Shown: one piece after another, positions 1 through 5,784 of the stretch | How the letters are laid out: the number at the start of each line of letters is the position of its first letter | Numbering within the stretch: position 1 is the first letter of the stretch | NCBI GenBank assembly: GCA_003453695.1 | Contig: DMNK01000074.1 | Span: forward strand, 5,745-12,245 | Source: Acidimicrobiaceae bacterium | GTDB lineage: Bacteria > Actinomycetota > Acidimicrobiia > Acidimicrobiales > UBA8190 | Length of the DNA: 6,501 nucleotides | Direction: 5' to 3' | Position numbers and translations under genes: made by a program | Notes under the pieces: generated by a model | Told to the model about the DNA's origin: nothing | The model's database searches: none | What the model saw: only the letters and a program-made list of their open reading frames with translations

Positions 1-78
1 AAAACTTTTTTTTGGGGGGGGGGGGGTTTCCCTTCCACGCCCGGAAAACCCGCCCCTCCCCGGCCCGCCCCCCCCCCC
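1..78. other. Low-complexity, probably corrupted contig end
   Basis: The first bases are successive homopolymer runs: A4, C, T8, G13, then T3 and C-rich tracts ending in a C run of about 12 just before position 80. Composition is unlike the rest of the window. The cytochrome P450 reading frame stays open here, but its translation (Lys/Phe, Gly run, Pro run) does not look like the P450 region expected before the PxxHxRxR motif. This is best read as low-quality read-end sequence at an assembly edge rather than a biological tract. Confidence 0.75.
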
Positions 79-1008
79 CGCCACACCCGCATGCGCTCGC
101 TCGTGTCGAAGGCCTTCACGCCGCGCCGGGTCGCCGCCATGGAGGACCAGGTGCGCGCCTTGGCCGTGGGACATCTGGATACGGCGCTCGAGCGGGGCAC
201 CTTCGACTTCGTGGCCGACTTCGCCGGCCTGCTCCCCATGGACGTCATCTCCGAGATGATCGGGGTGCCGCCGGCCGAGCGGCCCGAGGTGCGCCGGCTG
301 GCCGACCTCCTCGTGCACCGGGACCCGGACCTGTTCGACATCCCCCCGGCCGGCAAGGAGGCGGCGCTCAACCTGGCCGGGTACTTCGCCGACATGGTGC
401 GGTCCCGGCGATCGGTGCCCCGTGACGACCTCACCTCGGCGCTGCTCGAGGCGGACGTCGACGGAGACCGGCTGAGCGACGACGAGGTGATCTCGTTCCT
501 GTTCCTCATGAGCGTGGCCGGCAACGAGACCACCACCAAGCTCCTCGCCAACGCCTGGTACTGGGCCTGGCGCTTCCCCGACGAGCGGGCCAAGGTGTTC
601 GCCGCCGCCGGCCGGGTGCCGGAGTGGGTCGAGGAGACACTGCGGTTCGACACCTCGACGCAGATGTTGCTGCGCGTCACGACCGGCGAGCTGTCCCTGC
701 ACGACACCGTGGTCCCCGACGGTGCCCGGGTGCTGCTCCTCGTGGGGTCGGCCAATCGCGACGAGCGGGTGTTCCCCCATCCCGACCGCTACGACCTCGA
801 CCGGGACACGTCGAAGCTGGTGAGCTTCGGGAGCGGCCGTCATTTCTGTCTCGGCGCCGCCCTGGCGAGGCTCGAGGCCAGGGTGGGGCTGCGCCAGCTG
901 GTGGACCGGGTCGCCGACTACGACATCGACGCCGAAGGCGCCACCCGCGTCCACTCCATCAACGTGCGCGGCTTCGCCGCCCTGCCCACCACCGTGACCA
1001 GGCGCTGA
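79..1008 (+). CDS. cyp123: Cytochrome P450, CYP123-like, 5'-truncated
   Basis: Heme-thiolate monooxygenase, soluble bacterial type, inserting one oxygen atom into a lipophilic substrate with electrons from a ferredoxin. The N-terminus is missing. ATG at 91 is internal, because in-frame codons just before it give P-P-R-H-T-R, the conserved helix C start (HxRxR) lying about 95 residues into a ~400-aa family member. Counting that ATG as residue 1, helix I has AGNETT at 143-148, helix K has ExxR at E182/R185, and the heme loop is FGSGRHFCLG with axial Cys253. From memory, segments such as MDVISEMIGVP, AGNETTTKLLANA and the C-terminal NVRGFA strongly resemble M. tuberculosis CYP123 (Rv0766c), and the downstream genes match that locus too. 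The substrate is unknown. P450 identity is certain; subfamily is likely. The next gene begins 20 nt downstream. Confidence 0.9.
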   Translation, partial: RHTRMRSLVSKAFTPRRVAAMEDQVRALAVGHLDTALERGTFDFVADFAGLLPMDVISEMIGVPPAERPEVRRLADLLVHRDPDLFDIPPAGKEAALNLAGYFADMVRSRRSVPRDDLTSALLEADVDGDRLSDDEVISFLFLMSVAGNETTTKLLANAWYWAWRFPDERAKVFAAAGRVPEWVEETLRFDTSTQMLLRVTTGELSLHDTVVPDGARVLLLVGSANRDERVFPHPDRYDLDRDTSKLVSFGSGRHFCLGAALARLEARVGLRQLVDRVADYDIDAEGATRVHSINVRGFAALPTTVTRR

Positions 1009-1028
1009 GACCCGGATCGGCTGCGCCC

Positions 1029-1874
1029 GTGCCCCGCTTCGTCCCCCACCCCGACCGGCGTCCGGCCGCCGTCACCGGCGCCTCCTCTGGCATCGGCCGG
1101 GCCGCCGCCCTCGCTCTGGCCGCCGCCGGCCATCCCGTGGTGCTCGGGGCGCGCCGCCTCGCTCGCCTGGAGGAGGCGGCCCAGGAGATCCGGGCCGGTG
1201 GAGGGGAGGCGCACGTGGCCCCGCTCGACCTGGCCGATCCCGGTTCGGTGGCGGCCTTCGTCAAGGCGGCGGGCGAAGCGGTGGGGGAGATCGACGTGGT
1301 GGTCTCGGCGGCGGGCCGCAACCAGCCCGACTCGGCGGAGCACTCCGACCCCGACGACTTCGCCACCACCGTGGCGGTGAACCTTCTCGGCGTGCAGCGT
1401 CTCGTCGGGTCGCTCCTCCCCGCCATGGTGCGCCGTGCCCACGGAGACGTGGTGTTCATCACCTCGGAGGTGGTTCGGCTCCCCCGGGTGCGCAACAGCG
1501 GCTACAGCGCCTCAAAGTGGGGGCTGCACGGCTACGCCCGCACGCTGCAGATGGAGCTCGAGGGCTCCGGTGTACGGGCGTCGATCGTCCAACCGGGTCA
1601 GACCCTGTCCGAGATGGGCTCCGACTGGGACCCCGGTGTCACCACCGAGCTGCTGGAGCAGTGGGTGCGATGGGGCGTGGCCCGTCACGATCACTTCCTG
1701 CGGCCCCAGGCGGTGGCGGCGGCCGTCATGAGCGTGGTGCAGGCGCCGGCCGGGACGCAGTTCAGCCTGGTCGAGGTCGAGCCCCAGGCCCCGCTGCCCG
1801 CCCGTCCCCGGCACCAGCCGCCCACCGGTGGCGGCGGAGAAGAGCCGGCCGGCGGGTGGGGAGGAAGGACGTGA
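1029..1874 (+). CDS. Short-chain dehydrogenase/reductase (Rv0765c-like)
   Basis: Predicted cytosolic NAD(P)-dependent oxidoreductase of 281 aa acting on a hydroxyl or keto group, classical SDR fold. The dinucleotide motif TGASSGIG is at 16-23. Basic residues after beta-2 (A41-R42-R43) favour NADP(H). D67 lies in the adenine pocket. The catalytic tetrad is N118, S146, Y159 and K163 (YSASK). The usual NNAG motif is replaced by SAAG (93-96). The GTG at 1029 was chosen because it gives the N-terminus MPRFVPHPDRRP, which as I recall matches Rv0765c (MPRF...RRP) right before the Rossmann motif. No strong Shine-Dalgarno precedes it, so coupling to the upstream P450 is possible. The last ~30 residues are Pro/Gly-rich, probably disordered, and carry the ribosome binding site of the next gene. 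The stop overlaps the cyp51 start by 4 nt. The operon suggests a sterol- or isoprenoid-like substrate, but this is inference. Confidence 0.9.
   Translation: MPRFVPHPDRRPAAVTGASSGIGRAAALALAAAGHPVVLGARRLARLEEAAQEIRAGGGEAHVAPLDLADPGSVAAFVKAAGEAVGEIDVVVSAAGRNQPDSAEHSDPDDFATTVAVNLLGVQRLVGSLLPAMVRRAHGDVVFITSEVVRLPRVRNSGYSASKWGLHGYARTLQMELEGSGVRASIVQPGQTLSEMGSDWDPGVTTELLEQWVRWGVARHDHFLRPQAVAAAVMSVVQAPAGTQFSLVEVEPQAPLPARPRHQPPTGGGGEEPAGGWGGRT
1858..1864 (+). promoter_or_regulatory. Ribosome binding site of cyp51
   Basis: GGGGAGG ends 6 nt before the GTG at 1871, and a second purine run (AAGGA) follows it. It lies inside the coding end of the SDR gene. Together with the GTGA stop/start overlap at 1871-1874, this fixes the cyp51 start and suggests translational coupling. 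Confidence 0.75.
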
Positions 1875-3238
1875 GCGTCGACACGGCATTGTCGGAGCCC
1901 CCCCTGGTGTCGGGGGCGGTGCCACCGCACGGGCACCTCGAGGAGCTCCGGCGCGATCCCATCGAGCTCATGGCTCGCGTCCGCCGCGAGTGCGGCGACG
2001 TCGGTCGCTTCCGCCTGGCCCAGCGCGAGGTGGTGCTCCTCACCGGCGCCGAGGCCAACGAGGCCTTCTTCCGGGCTCCTGAAGACGTCCTGGACCAAGC
2101 CGAGGCCTATCCCTTCATGACGCCGATCTTCGGCACCGGCGTGGTCTTCGACGCCCCGCCCGAGCGCCGACGGGAGATGCTCCACAACCAGGCGCTGCGG
2201 GACAAGTTCATGCGCGGCCACGCCGCCACCATCGCCGGCGAGGTGCAGTCCATGGTGGGCGGGTGGGGCGACGAAGGCGCCATCGACCTGCTCGACTTCT
2301 TCGCCGAGCTCACGATCTACACGTCGTCGGCGTGCCTCATCGGCAGGCGCTTTCGCAGTGAGCTCGATCGCCGCTTCGCCGAGCTGTACCACGACCTGGA
2401 GCGAGGCACGGACGCGCTCGCCTACGTCGATCCCTACGCCGAGATCGACAGCTTCGCCCGCCGCGACGCCGCCCGGCGAGGCCTGGTCGAGCTGGTCCAG
2501 GCCATCGTGGACGGGCGAGCTCCGTCTGGGGGCGCCGACGACGCACAGGAGCGGGACCTGCTCGACGTCCTCATGTCCGTCCGCGCCGAGGACGGTGCCC
2601 CGCGCTTCACCACCGACGAGATCACCGGCATGTTCATCTCCATGATGTTCGCCGGGCACCACACCACGTCGGGCACCGCCGCCTGGACCCTCATCGAGCT
2701 GCTGCGCCGTCCCGCCCACCTCGACGCCGTGCGCGCCGAGCTCGACGGGCTGCACGCCCAGGGCGAGGAGGTGAGCTACCAGGCGCTGCGGGAGATGCCC
2801 GTGCTGGAGTCGGTCGTCAAGGAGGCGCTGCGCCTGCACCCCCCGCTCATCCTCGTGCTGCGTGTGGCCAAGGAGCCCTTCGAGGTGAAGGGATACCGCA
2901 TCGCGCCGGGGACCATGGTGGGAGCCAGCCTGTCGGTGTCCAACCGCATCGCCGAGGACTTCCCCGATCCCGACGCCTTCGTCCCCGAGCGCTACCTCGA
3001 GCCGCGCGCCGAGGACCGGGCCAACCCGTGGACATGGGTCCCCTTCGGGGCGGGGCGCCACCGCTGCGTGGGCGCGCCCTTCGCCATGATGCAGTTGAAG
3101 GCCATCTTCTCGGTGCTGCTGCCGGCCTGGGACTTCGAGCTGGCCCAGCCGCCCGACACGTACCGCAACGACCACTCCAAGATGGTGGTGCAGCTGGTCC
3201 AGCCGTGCAGGGCCCGGTACCGGCGCCGCCTGCCGTGA
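1871..3238 (+). CDS. cyp51: CYP51, sterol 14-alpha-demethylase family P450
   Basis: Cytochrome P450 of 455 aa. The family removes the 14-alpha-methyl of sterols in three oxidations and is the azole target; the natural substrate in actinobacteria is unsettled. There is no N-terminal membrane anchor, so it is soluble like the M. tuberculosis enzyme (about 451 aa). The B' region has AYPFMTPIFGTGVVFD (79-94) with F82 at the known substrate-selective position. Helix I is MFAGHHTTSGTA (259-270), with the His pair typical of CYP51. ExxR is E318/R321 followed by LHPP. The heme loop is PFGAGRHRCVG with Cys399. The C-terminus has YRNDHSKMVVQL. These segments match Rv0764c nearly residue for residue as I recall it. 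The start is GTG 1871 with a strong Shine-Dalgarno; the frame is open farther upstream, but that part shadows the SDR. The ferredoxin gene follows after 13 nt and is the probable redox partner. Confidence 0.96.
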   Translation: MSVDTALSEPPLVSGAVPPHGHLEELRRDPIELMARVRRECGDVGRFRLAQREVVLLTGAEANEAFFRAPEDVLDQAEAYPFMTPIFGTGVVFDAPPERRREMLHNQALRDKFMRGHAATIAGEVQSMVGGWGDEGAIDLLDFFAELTIYTSSACLIGRRFRSELDRRFAELYHDLERGTDALAYVDPYAEIDSFARRDAARRGLVELVQAIVDGRAPSGGADDAQERDLLDVLMSVRAEDGAPRFTTDEITGMFISMMFAGHHTTSGTAAWTLIELLRRPAHLDAVRAELDGLHAQGEEVSYQALREMPVLESVVKEALRLHPPLILVLRVAKEPFEVKGYRIAPGTMVGASLSVSNRIAEDFPDPDAFVPERYLEPRAEDRANPWTWVPFGAGRHRCVGAPFAMMQLKAIFSVLLPAWDFELAQPPDTYRNDHSKMVVQLVQPCRARYRRRLP

Positions 3239-3251
3239 CCCGGGGTGAGGC

Positions 3252-3485
3252 GTGAAGCGCGTGGTGGTCGACCGTGACCTGTGCCAGGGGCACGGGGTGT
3301 GCGAGTCCGAGGCTCCCGCGGTGTTCTCGGTGTCGAAGCAGGGCGTGCTCACCATCCTGGACGAGTCGCCCGGTGACGCCCGGTGGGCCGGGGTGGAACA
3401 CGCCGTGCGCTTCTGCCCCACGGGCGCCCTGCGCATCGAGGACAACGGCTCGGCGGCGGCGGCGCCGACGGACGAGGACGGCTGA
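3252..3485 (+). CDS. CxxHxxC-type ferredoxin, P450 redox partner
   Basis: Small soluble iron-sulfur protein of 77 aa that passes single electrons from a ferredoxin reductase to a P450. Ligand pattern is C11-x2-H14-x2-C17 ... C55-P: the second cysteine of a [4Fe-4S] motif is His, so a [3Fe-4S] cluster is expected. The family (fer4_15/fer4_13-like) is usually 60-80 aa. It is close to Rv0763c, the ferredoxin beside M. tuberculosis cyp51, in the DRDLCQGH and HAV..CPT.AL segments as I recall them. GTG at 3252 is chosen because it places the first Cys at residue 11, as in relatives; a GGGG stretch lies about 6 nt upstream. A GTG at residue 4 is a weaker alternative. The tail (65-77) is Ala-rich then acidic and may be unstructured. 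The gene lies 13 nt after cyp51, and its stop is 1 nt before the proposed start of the next gene. Confidence 0.93.
   Translation: MKRVVVDRDLCQGHGVCESEAPAVFSVSKQGVLTILDESPGDARWAGVEHAVRFCPTGALRIEDNGSAAAAPTDEDG
3474..3478 (+). promoter_or_regulatory. Ribosome binding site supporting a CTG start
   Basis: GAGGA lies at the 3' end of the ferredoxin gene, 8 nt before CTG 3487. It favours this non-standard start over TTG 3511 or ATG 3520. TTG 3511 has GAGGAG directly abutting it, too close to work well. Confidence 0.5.
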
Positions 3486-3486
3486 G

Positions 3487-4041
3487 CTGTCCGGCTACCC
3501 CTACGAGGAGTTGTCGGAGATGGTGGCGCGCTGGCTGGACGCCAACCGGGAGGCCGAAGCCGCCCGCGACTGGCGCCCCATGGCCGAGCTCTACACCGAG
3601 GACGCCACCTACGGCTGGAACCTCGGGCCCCGGGAGGAGTTCATGGCCGTCGGCCGCGAGGAGATCCGCGCCGTGGCCCTCGGTCTCGAGATGGGCGGGC
3701 TCGAAGGGTGGCGCTATCCCTACCAGAAGGTGCTCATCGATCCCGTCCACGGCGAGGTCATCGGGCTGTGGCGCCAGATCGCCGATGCCACCCGCCCCGA
3801 CGGCTCGCCCTACGAGGTGGCCGGGATCGGCGGCAGTTGGTTCCGCTACGGCGGCGACTGGAAGTGGTCCTGGCAACGCGACTTCTTCGACGTGGGCAAC
3901 GCCACGGCCTTGTTCCTGGAGATGATCAAGGCCGGCGTGCTGAGCGACGGCATGCGCAGGCGCATGGATCGGGCCACCTCCAAGGAGCCTCTGCCCGGGC
4001 ACTATCCGATCGGCCGGGCTCCTCGGGACCTGTGGGAGTGA
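3487..4041 (+). CDS. NTF2/SnoaL-like protein of unknown function
   Basis: Cytosolic protein of 184 aa from the proposed start, with no signal peptide or membrane segment. The alpha-helical N-terminus (YPYEELSEMVARWLDANREA, 4-23) followed by DW..MAELYTEDATYGWN (28-45) is the usual opening of the NTF2/SnoaL/ketosteroid isomerase-like cone fold. Aromatic-rich strands follow (LWRQIAD at 94-100, WFRYGGDWKWSWQRDFFD at 118-135). There is a charged C-terminal extension (156-184). In-frame ATG and GTG are absent near the ferredoxin stop. CTG 3487 has a good ribosome binding site and yields M-S-G-YPYEEL; ATG 3520 would cut the first helix. The catalytic role is unknown: NTF2-fold proteins can be isomerases, hydrolases or binding proteins. 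Its place after cyp51-ferredoxin corresponds to Rv0762c (about 181 aa), and I suspect orthology without being able to test it. The family call is fairly good; the start is less sure. Confidence 0.85.
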   Translation: MSGYPYEELSEMVARWLDANREAEAARDWRPMAELYTEDATYGWNLGPREEFMAVGREEIRAVALGLEMGGLEGWRYPYQKVLIDPVHGEVIGLWRQIADATRPDGSPYEVAGIGGSWFRYGGDWKWSWQRDFFDVGNATALFLEMIKAGVLSDGMRRRMDRATSKEPLPGHYPIGRAPRDLWE

Positions 4042-4060
4042 CGTCCCGCCGTGGTGCCCA

Positions 4061-4077
4061 CCGCCTCGTTCAGGCGG
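4061..4077. terminator. Possible bidirectional hairpin between convergent operons
   Basis: A perfect 6-bp inverted repeat CCGCCT / AGGCGG encloses a 5-nt loop, 20 nt after the + strand operon stop and overlapping the stop codon of the - strand permease gene. There is no T-tract on either side, so it is not a classical intrinsic terminator, though actinobacterial terminators often lack one. A hairpin this short could arise by chance at this GC content. Confidence 0.3.
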
Positions 4078-4867
4078 CGGCTCGGCGTCGCCACGCCACC
4101 CACGCCCGGCCGGCTCCGTACGCCGCCAGCCCGGTGGTCCCCACGTAGAAGCCGACGGGCCAGTTGGTCACGTAGGCCAGGGCGACGGCGGCCCACACCG
4201 TCGCCAGAGCGATGGCCACCGACAGCGACAGCGCCGGTCCCGGGCTGGAGGTGAACGAGCGCGCTGCGGCGGCGGGCCCGAGGGTCAGGCTGAACATGAG
4301 GAAGGCCCCCACCACCGGCACCGTCATGGCGGTGGCCACGGCCACCACCAACATGAAGATGGTCTCCAGCTGCCGGGGGCGAAGCCCCCGCGCCTCGCTC
4401 GTCTCGGGCATGACCGAGAGCATGAGCAGCGGGCGGTACACCACGGCCATCACGCCCAGAGCGGCGACGCCGAGCCCGGCGATGGGCAGCAGCTGGCTCC
4501 GGGCCACCCCGAGCACCTCGCCGAACAGCAGCGAGAACACCTCGGCCGAGTACTCCGAGCTCATGGACAGAAACAGCGCACCCAGGGCCAGCATGAGCAC
4601 GAGCGACAGCGCCGTCGCCACGTCGTGTCGGCCCCGCCGTCCCAGCCAGCCGATGGCGACGGCCCCGCCCACGGCGAACAACCCCAGGCCGTAGAGGGTG
4701 CTCACCCCGAGCAACGACGCGCCTGCCGCCCCGCCGAAGGCGCCGTGCGGCACGGCGTGGGCCACGAAGGCCGAGCCCCGCAGGACGATGAAGAAGCCGA
4801 CCACGCCGGCCACCACCGCCACCATGGTCGCCGCCGCCCACGTGTTGAGCATGTAGCCGGCGAACAT
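4070..4867 (-). CDS. Metal ABC transporter permease, ABC-3 family, second subunit
   Basis: Inner-membrane subunit (265 aa) of a zinc/manganese/iron importer of the ZnuB/TroD/MntB type. About seven or eight hydrophobic segments are visible, roughly at 10-30, 52-74, 84-104, 126-150, 168-200, 212-232 and 236-252. The N-terminal stretch FFIVLRGSAFVAHAVPHGAFGG (25-46) is the conserved ABC-3 region (VLRG.AF.GHA..H...G). ETSEARGLRPRQLE (155-168) is the cytoplasmic coupling loop region that contacts the ATPase, and VPVVGAFLMFSLTLGPAAAA (183-202) is the conserved late helix. ATG 4867 is chosen because GGAGGG lies 7 nt upstream; a TTG at 4882 in the same frame would overlap the previous gene. Only 1 nt separates it from the upstream permease stop, so the two are probably translated together and pair as a heterodimer. 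Metal specificity cannot be read from the sequence. Confidence 0.93.
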   Translation of the reverse strand: MFAGYMLNTWAAATMVAVVAGVVGFFIVLRGSAFVAHAVPHGAFGGAAGASLLGVSTLYGLGLFAVGGAVAIGWLGRRGRHDVATALSLVLMLALGALFLSMSSEYSAEVFSLLFGEVLGVARSQLLPIAGLGVAALGVMAVVYRPLLMLSVMPETSEARGLRPRQLETIFMLVVAVATAMTVPVVGAFLMFSLTLGPAAAARSFTSSPGPALSLSVAIALATVWAAVALAYVTNWPVGFYVGTTGLAAYGAGRAWVAWRRRAAA

Positions 4868-4868
4868 G

Positions 4869-5759
4869 TCAGTGCCCTCCAACCGGCAGCCGCCGGCGCC
4901 GCCGGACGGAACCGCCCACGTCGACGACCACGTAGAGCAGGAACACCAGGGCGACGATGAAGAAGCTCACCGGCCAGCCGCGGTGCGCCGGGGGCCAGTA
5001 GTAGCTGTCGTAGGCGAGGAGGATGCCGGCCCACGTGGCCGCCACCCCCACGCCCGCCGACACGGCCAGGGCGGTGGACGGGCGCTTGGTCACGCGCAGG
5101 GCCGCCGCCGGCGGTCCGACCAGGAGCGCCGTCGACAGCACGGCCCCGATGGTGGCTGCGGCGAGGGACACGGCCAGGGCCAGCGACAGGGCGTAGGCGA
5201 AGCCGACCACGCGGACGGGGACGCCCCGGGCGGCAGCCAGGTCGGTGTCGAGCGAGGCCAGGAGCAGCATGCGGTAGCACGCCACGACCAGCCCGAGGGC
5301 GGCCGCGCTCAGCCCCACGATGACCGCAGCGCTGTTCGAGCTCACCGTGAAGAGCGACCCGAAGAGGATCGTCACCGAGGCGCCGGTCGTCGTCGACGTC
5401 GTGGTGTCGAGATAGAGCAGCAGCGCCGCCAGTCCCAGGCCGCCTCCCAGTACGAGCCCGGTGGTGAGGTCGCGCAGGCGGGGGCGTCGCACCCCGAGCG
5501 ACTCGATGATCCCCCCCGACACCACGGCGATCACCACGAAGCCCCACAGCGGGTTGATGCCGCCCAGATAGGCGGCCGACCCACCGGTGGTGCCCAGTTC
5601 GCCCAGGCTGTGGCCGGCGAAGGCCTGGGAGCGCAGGACGGTGAACGTCCCCACCACCGCCGTCACGACCGCCACCACGGCACCGACCAAGAGCGCCGAG
5701 TGGACGGTGGCGCTCGAGAAGAACCCGGGCTCGAACAGCACGTGCACGGCGTCGCTCAC
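4869..5759 (-). CDS. Metal ABC transporter permease, ABC-3 family, first subunit
   Basis: Integral membrane protein of 296 aa, homologous to but clearly different from the permease encoded just downstream. Conserved ABC-3 features are TFTVLRSQAFAGHSLGELGTTG (38-59), the LFGSLFTVS loop (132-140), the coupling loop region DTDLAAARGVPVR (171-183), and the TIGAVLSTALLVGPPAAA helix (203-220). Hydrophobic segments lie roughly at 20-42, 62-88, 98-116, 144-168, 184-220, 228-250 and 262-282. The tail is basic (RRRRR, 286-290), placing it in the cytoplasm by the positive-inside rule. A TTTSTTT run (119-125) lies in the loop before LFGSL. The start is GTG 5759 with GAGG 5 nt upstream and 25 nt after the ATPase stop. 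In this ABC family the pore can be a homodimer of one permease or, as in TroCD/SitCD-type systems, a pair; two tandem genes suggest a pair. Confidence 0.93.
   Translation of the reverse strand: MSDAVHVLFEPGFFSSATVHSALLVGAVVAVVTAVVGTFTVLRSQAFAGHSLGELGTTGGSAAYLGGINPLWGFVVIAVVSGGIIESLGVRRPRLRDLTTGLVLGGGLGLAALLLYLDTTTSTTTGASVTILFGSLFTVSSNSAAVIVGLSAAALGLVVACYRMLLLASLDTDLAAARGVPVRVVGFAYALSLALAVSLAAATIGAVLSTALLVGPPAAALRVTKRPSTALAVSAGVGVAATWAGILLAYDSYYWPPAHRGWPVSFFIVALVFLLYVVVDVGGSVRRRRRLPVGGH
4875..4880 (-). promoter_or_regulatory. Ribosome binding site of second permease
   Basis: On the minus strand, GGAGGG lies 7 nt before ATG 4867, inside the 3' end of the upstream permease gene. It decides the start in favour of ATG 4867 over TTG 4882. 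Confidence 0.7.
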
Positions 5760-5784
5760 CGCCGCCTCGGCCCGGCTGGCCCGC

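Noticed and set aside
14..26. G13 run as a possible G-quadruplex or phase-variable tract
   Set aside because: It sits in a series of unrelated homopolymer runs at the very edge, which fits sequencing error better than a regulatory repeat.
12..425. Plus-strand open frame of 137 codons overlapping the first P450
   Set aside because: It starts in the corrupted homopolymer tract and translates to Pro/Arg/Gly-rich noise; the P450 frame is clearly the real one.
624..1028. N-terminal extension of the SDR reading frame
   Set aside because: This stretch overlaps the P450 heme-binding region in another frame and reads as Arg-rich noise. The SDR homology begins at GTG 1029.
918..1495. Minus-strand frames across the P450/SDR junction
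   Set aside because: They are antisense shadows with biased composition, no ribosome binding site and no recognisable domain.
1517..1870. N-terminal extension of the cyp51 reading frame
   Set aside because: It overlaps the SDR coding region, is Gly/Arg/Pro-rich, and CYP51 has no such extension. GTG 1871 has a strong ribosome binding site.
1691..3445. Long open frame (584 codons) on the minus strand opposite cyp51
   Set aside because: It is antisense to an unmistakable CYP51, its translation is His/Gly/Val-rich with no domain, and such shadows are common at this GC content.
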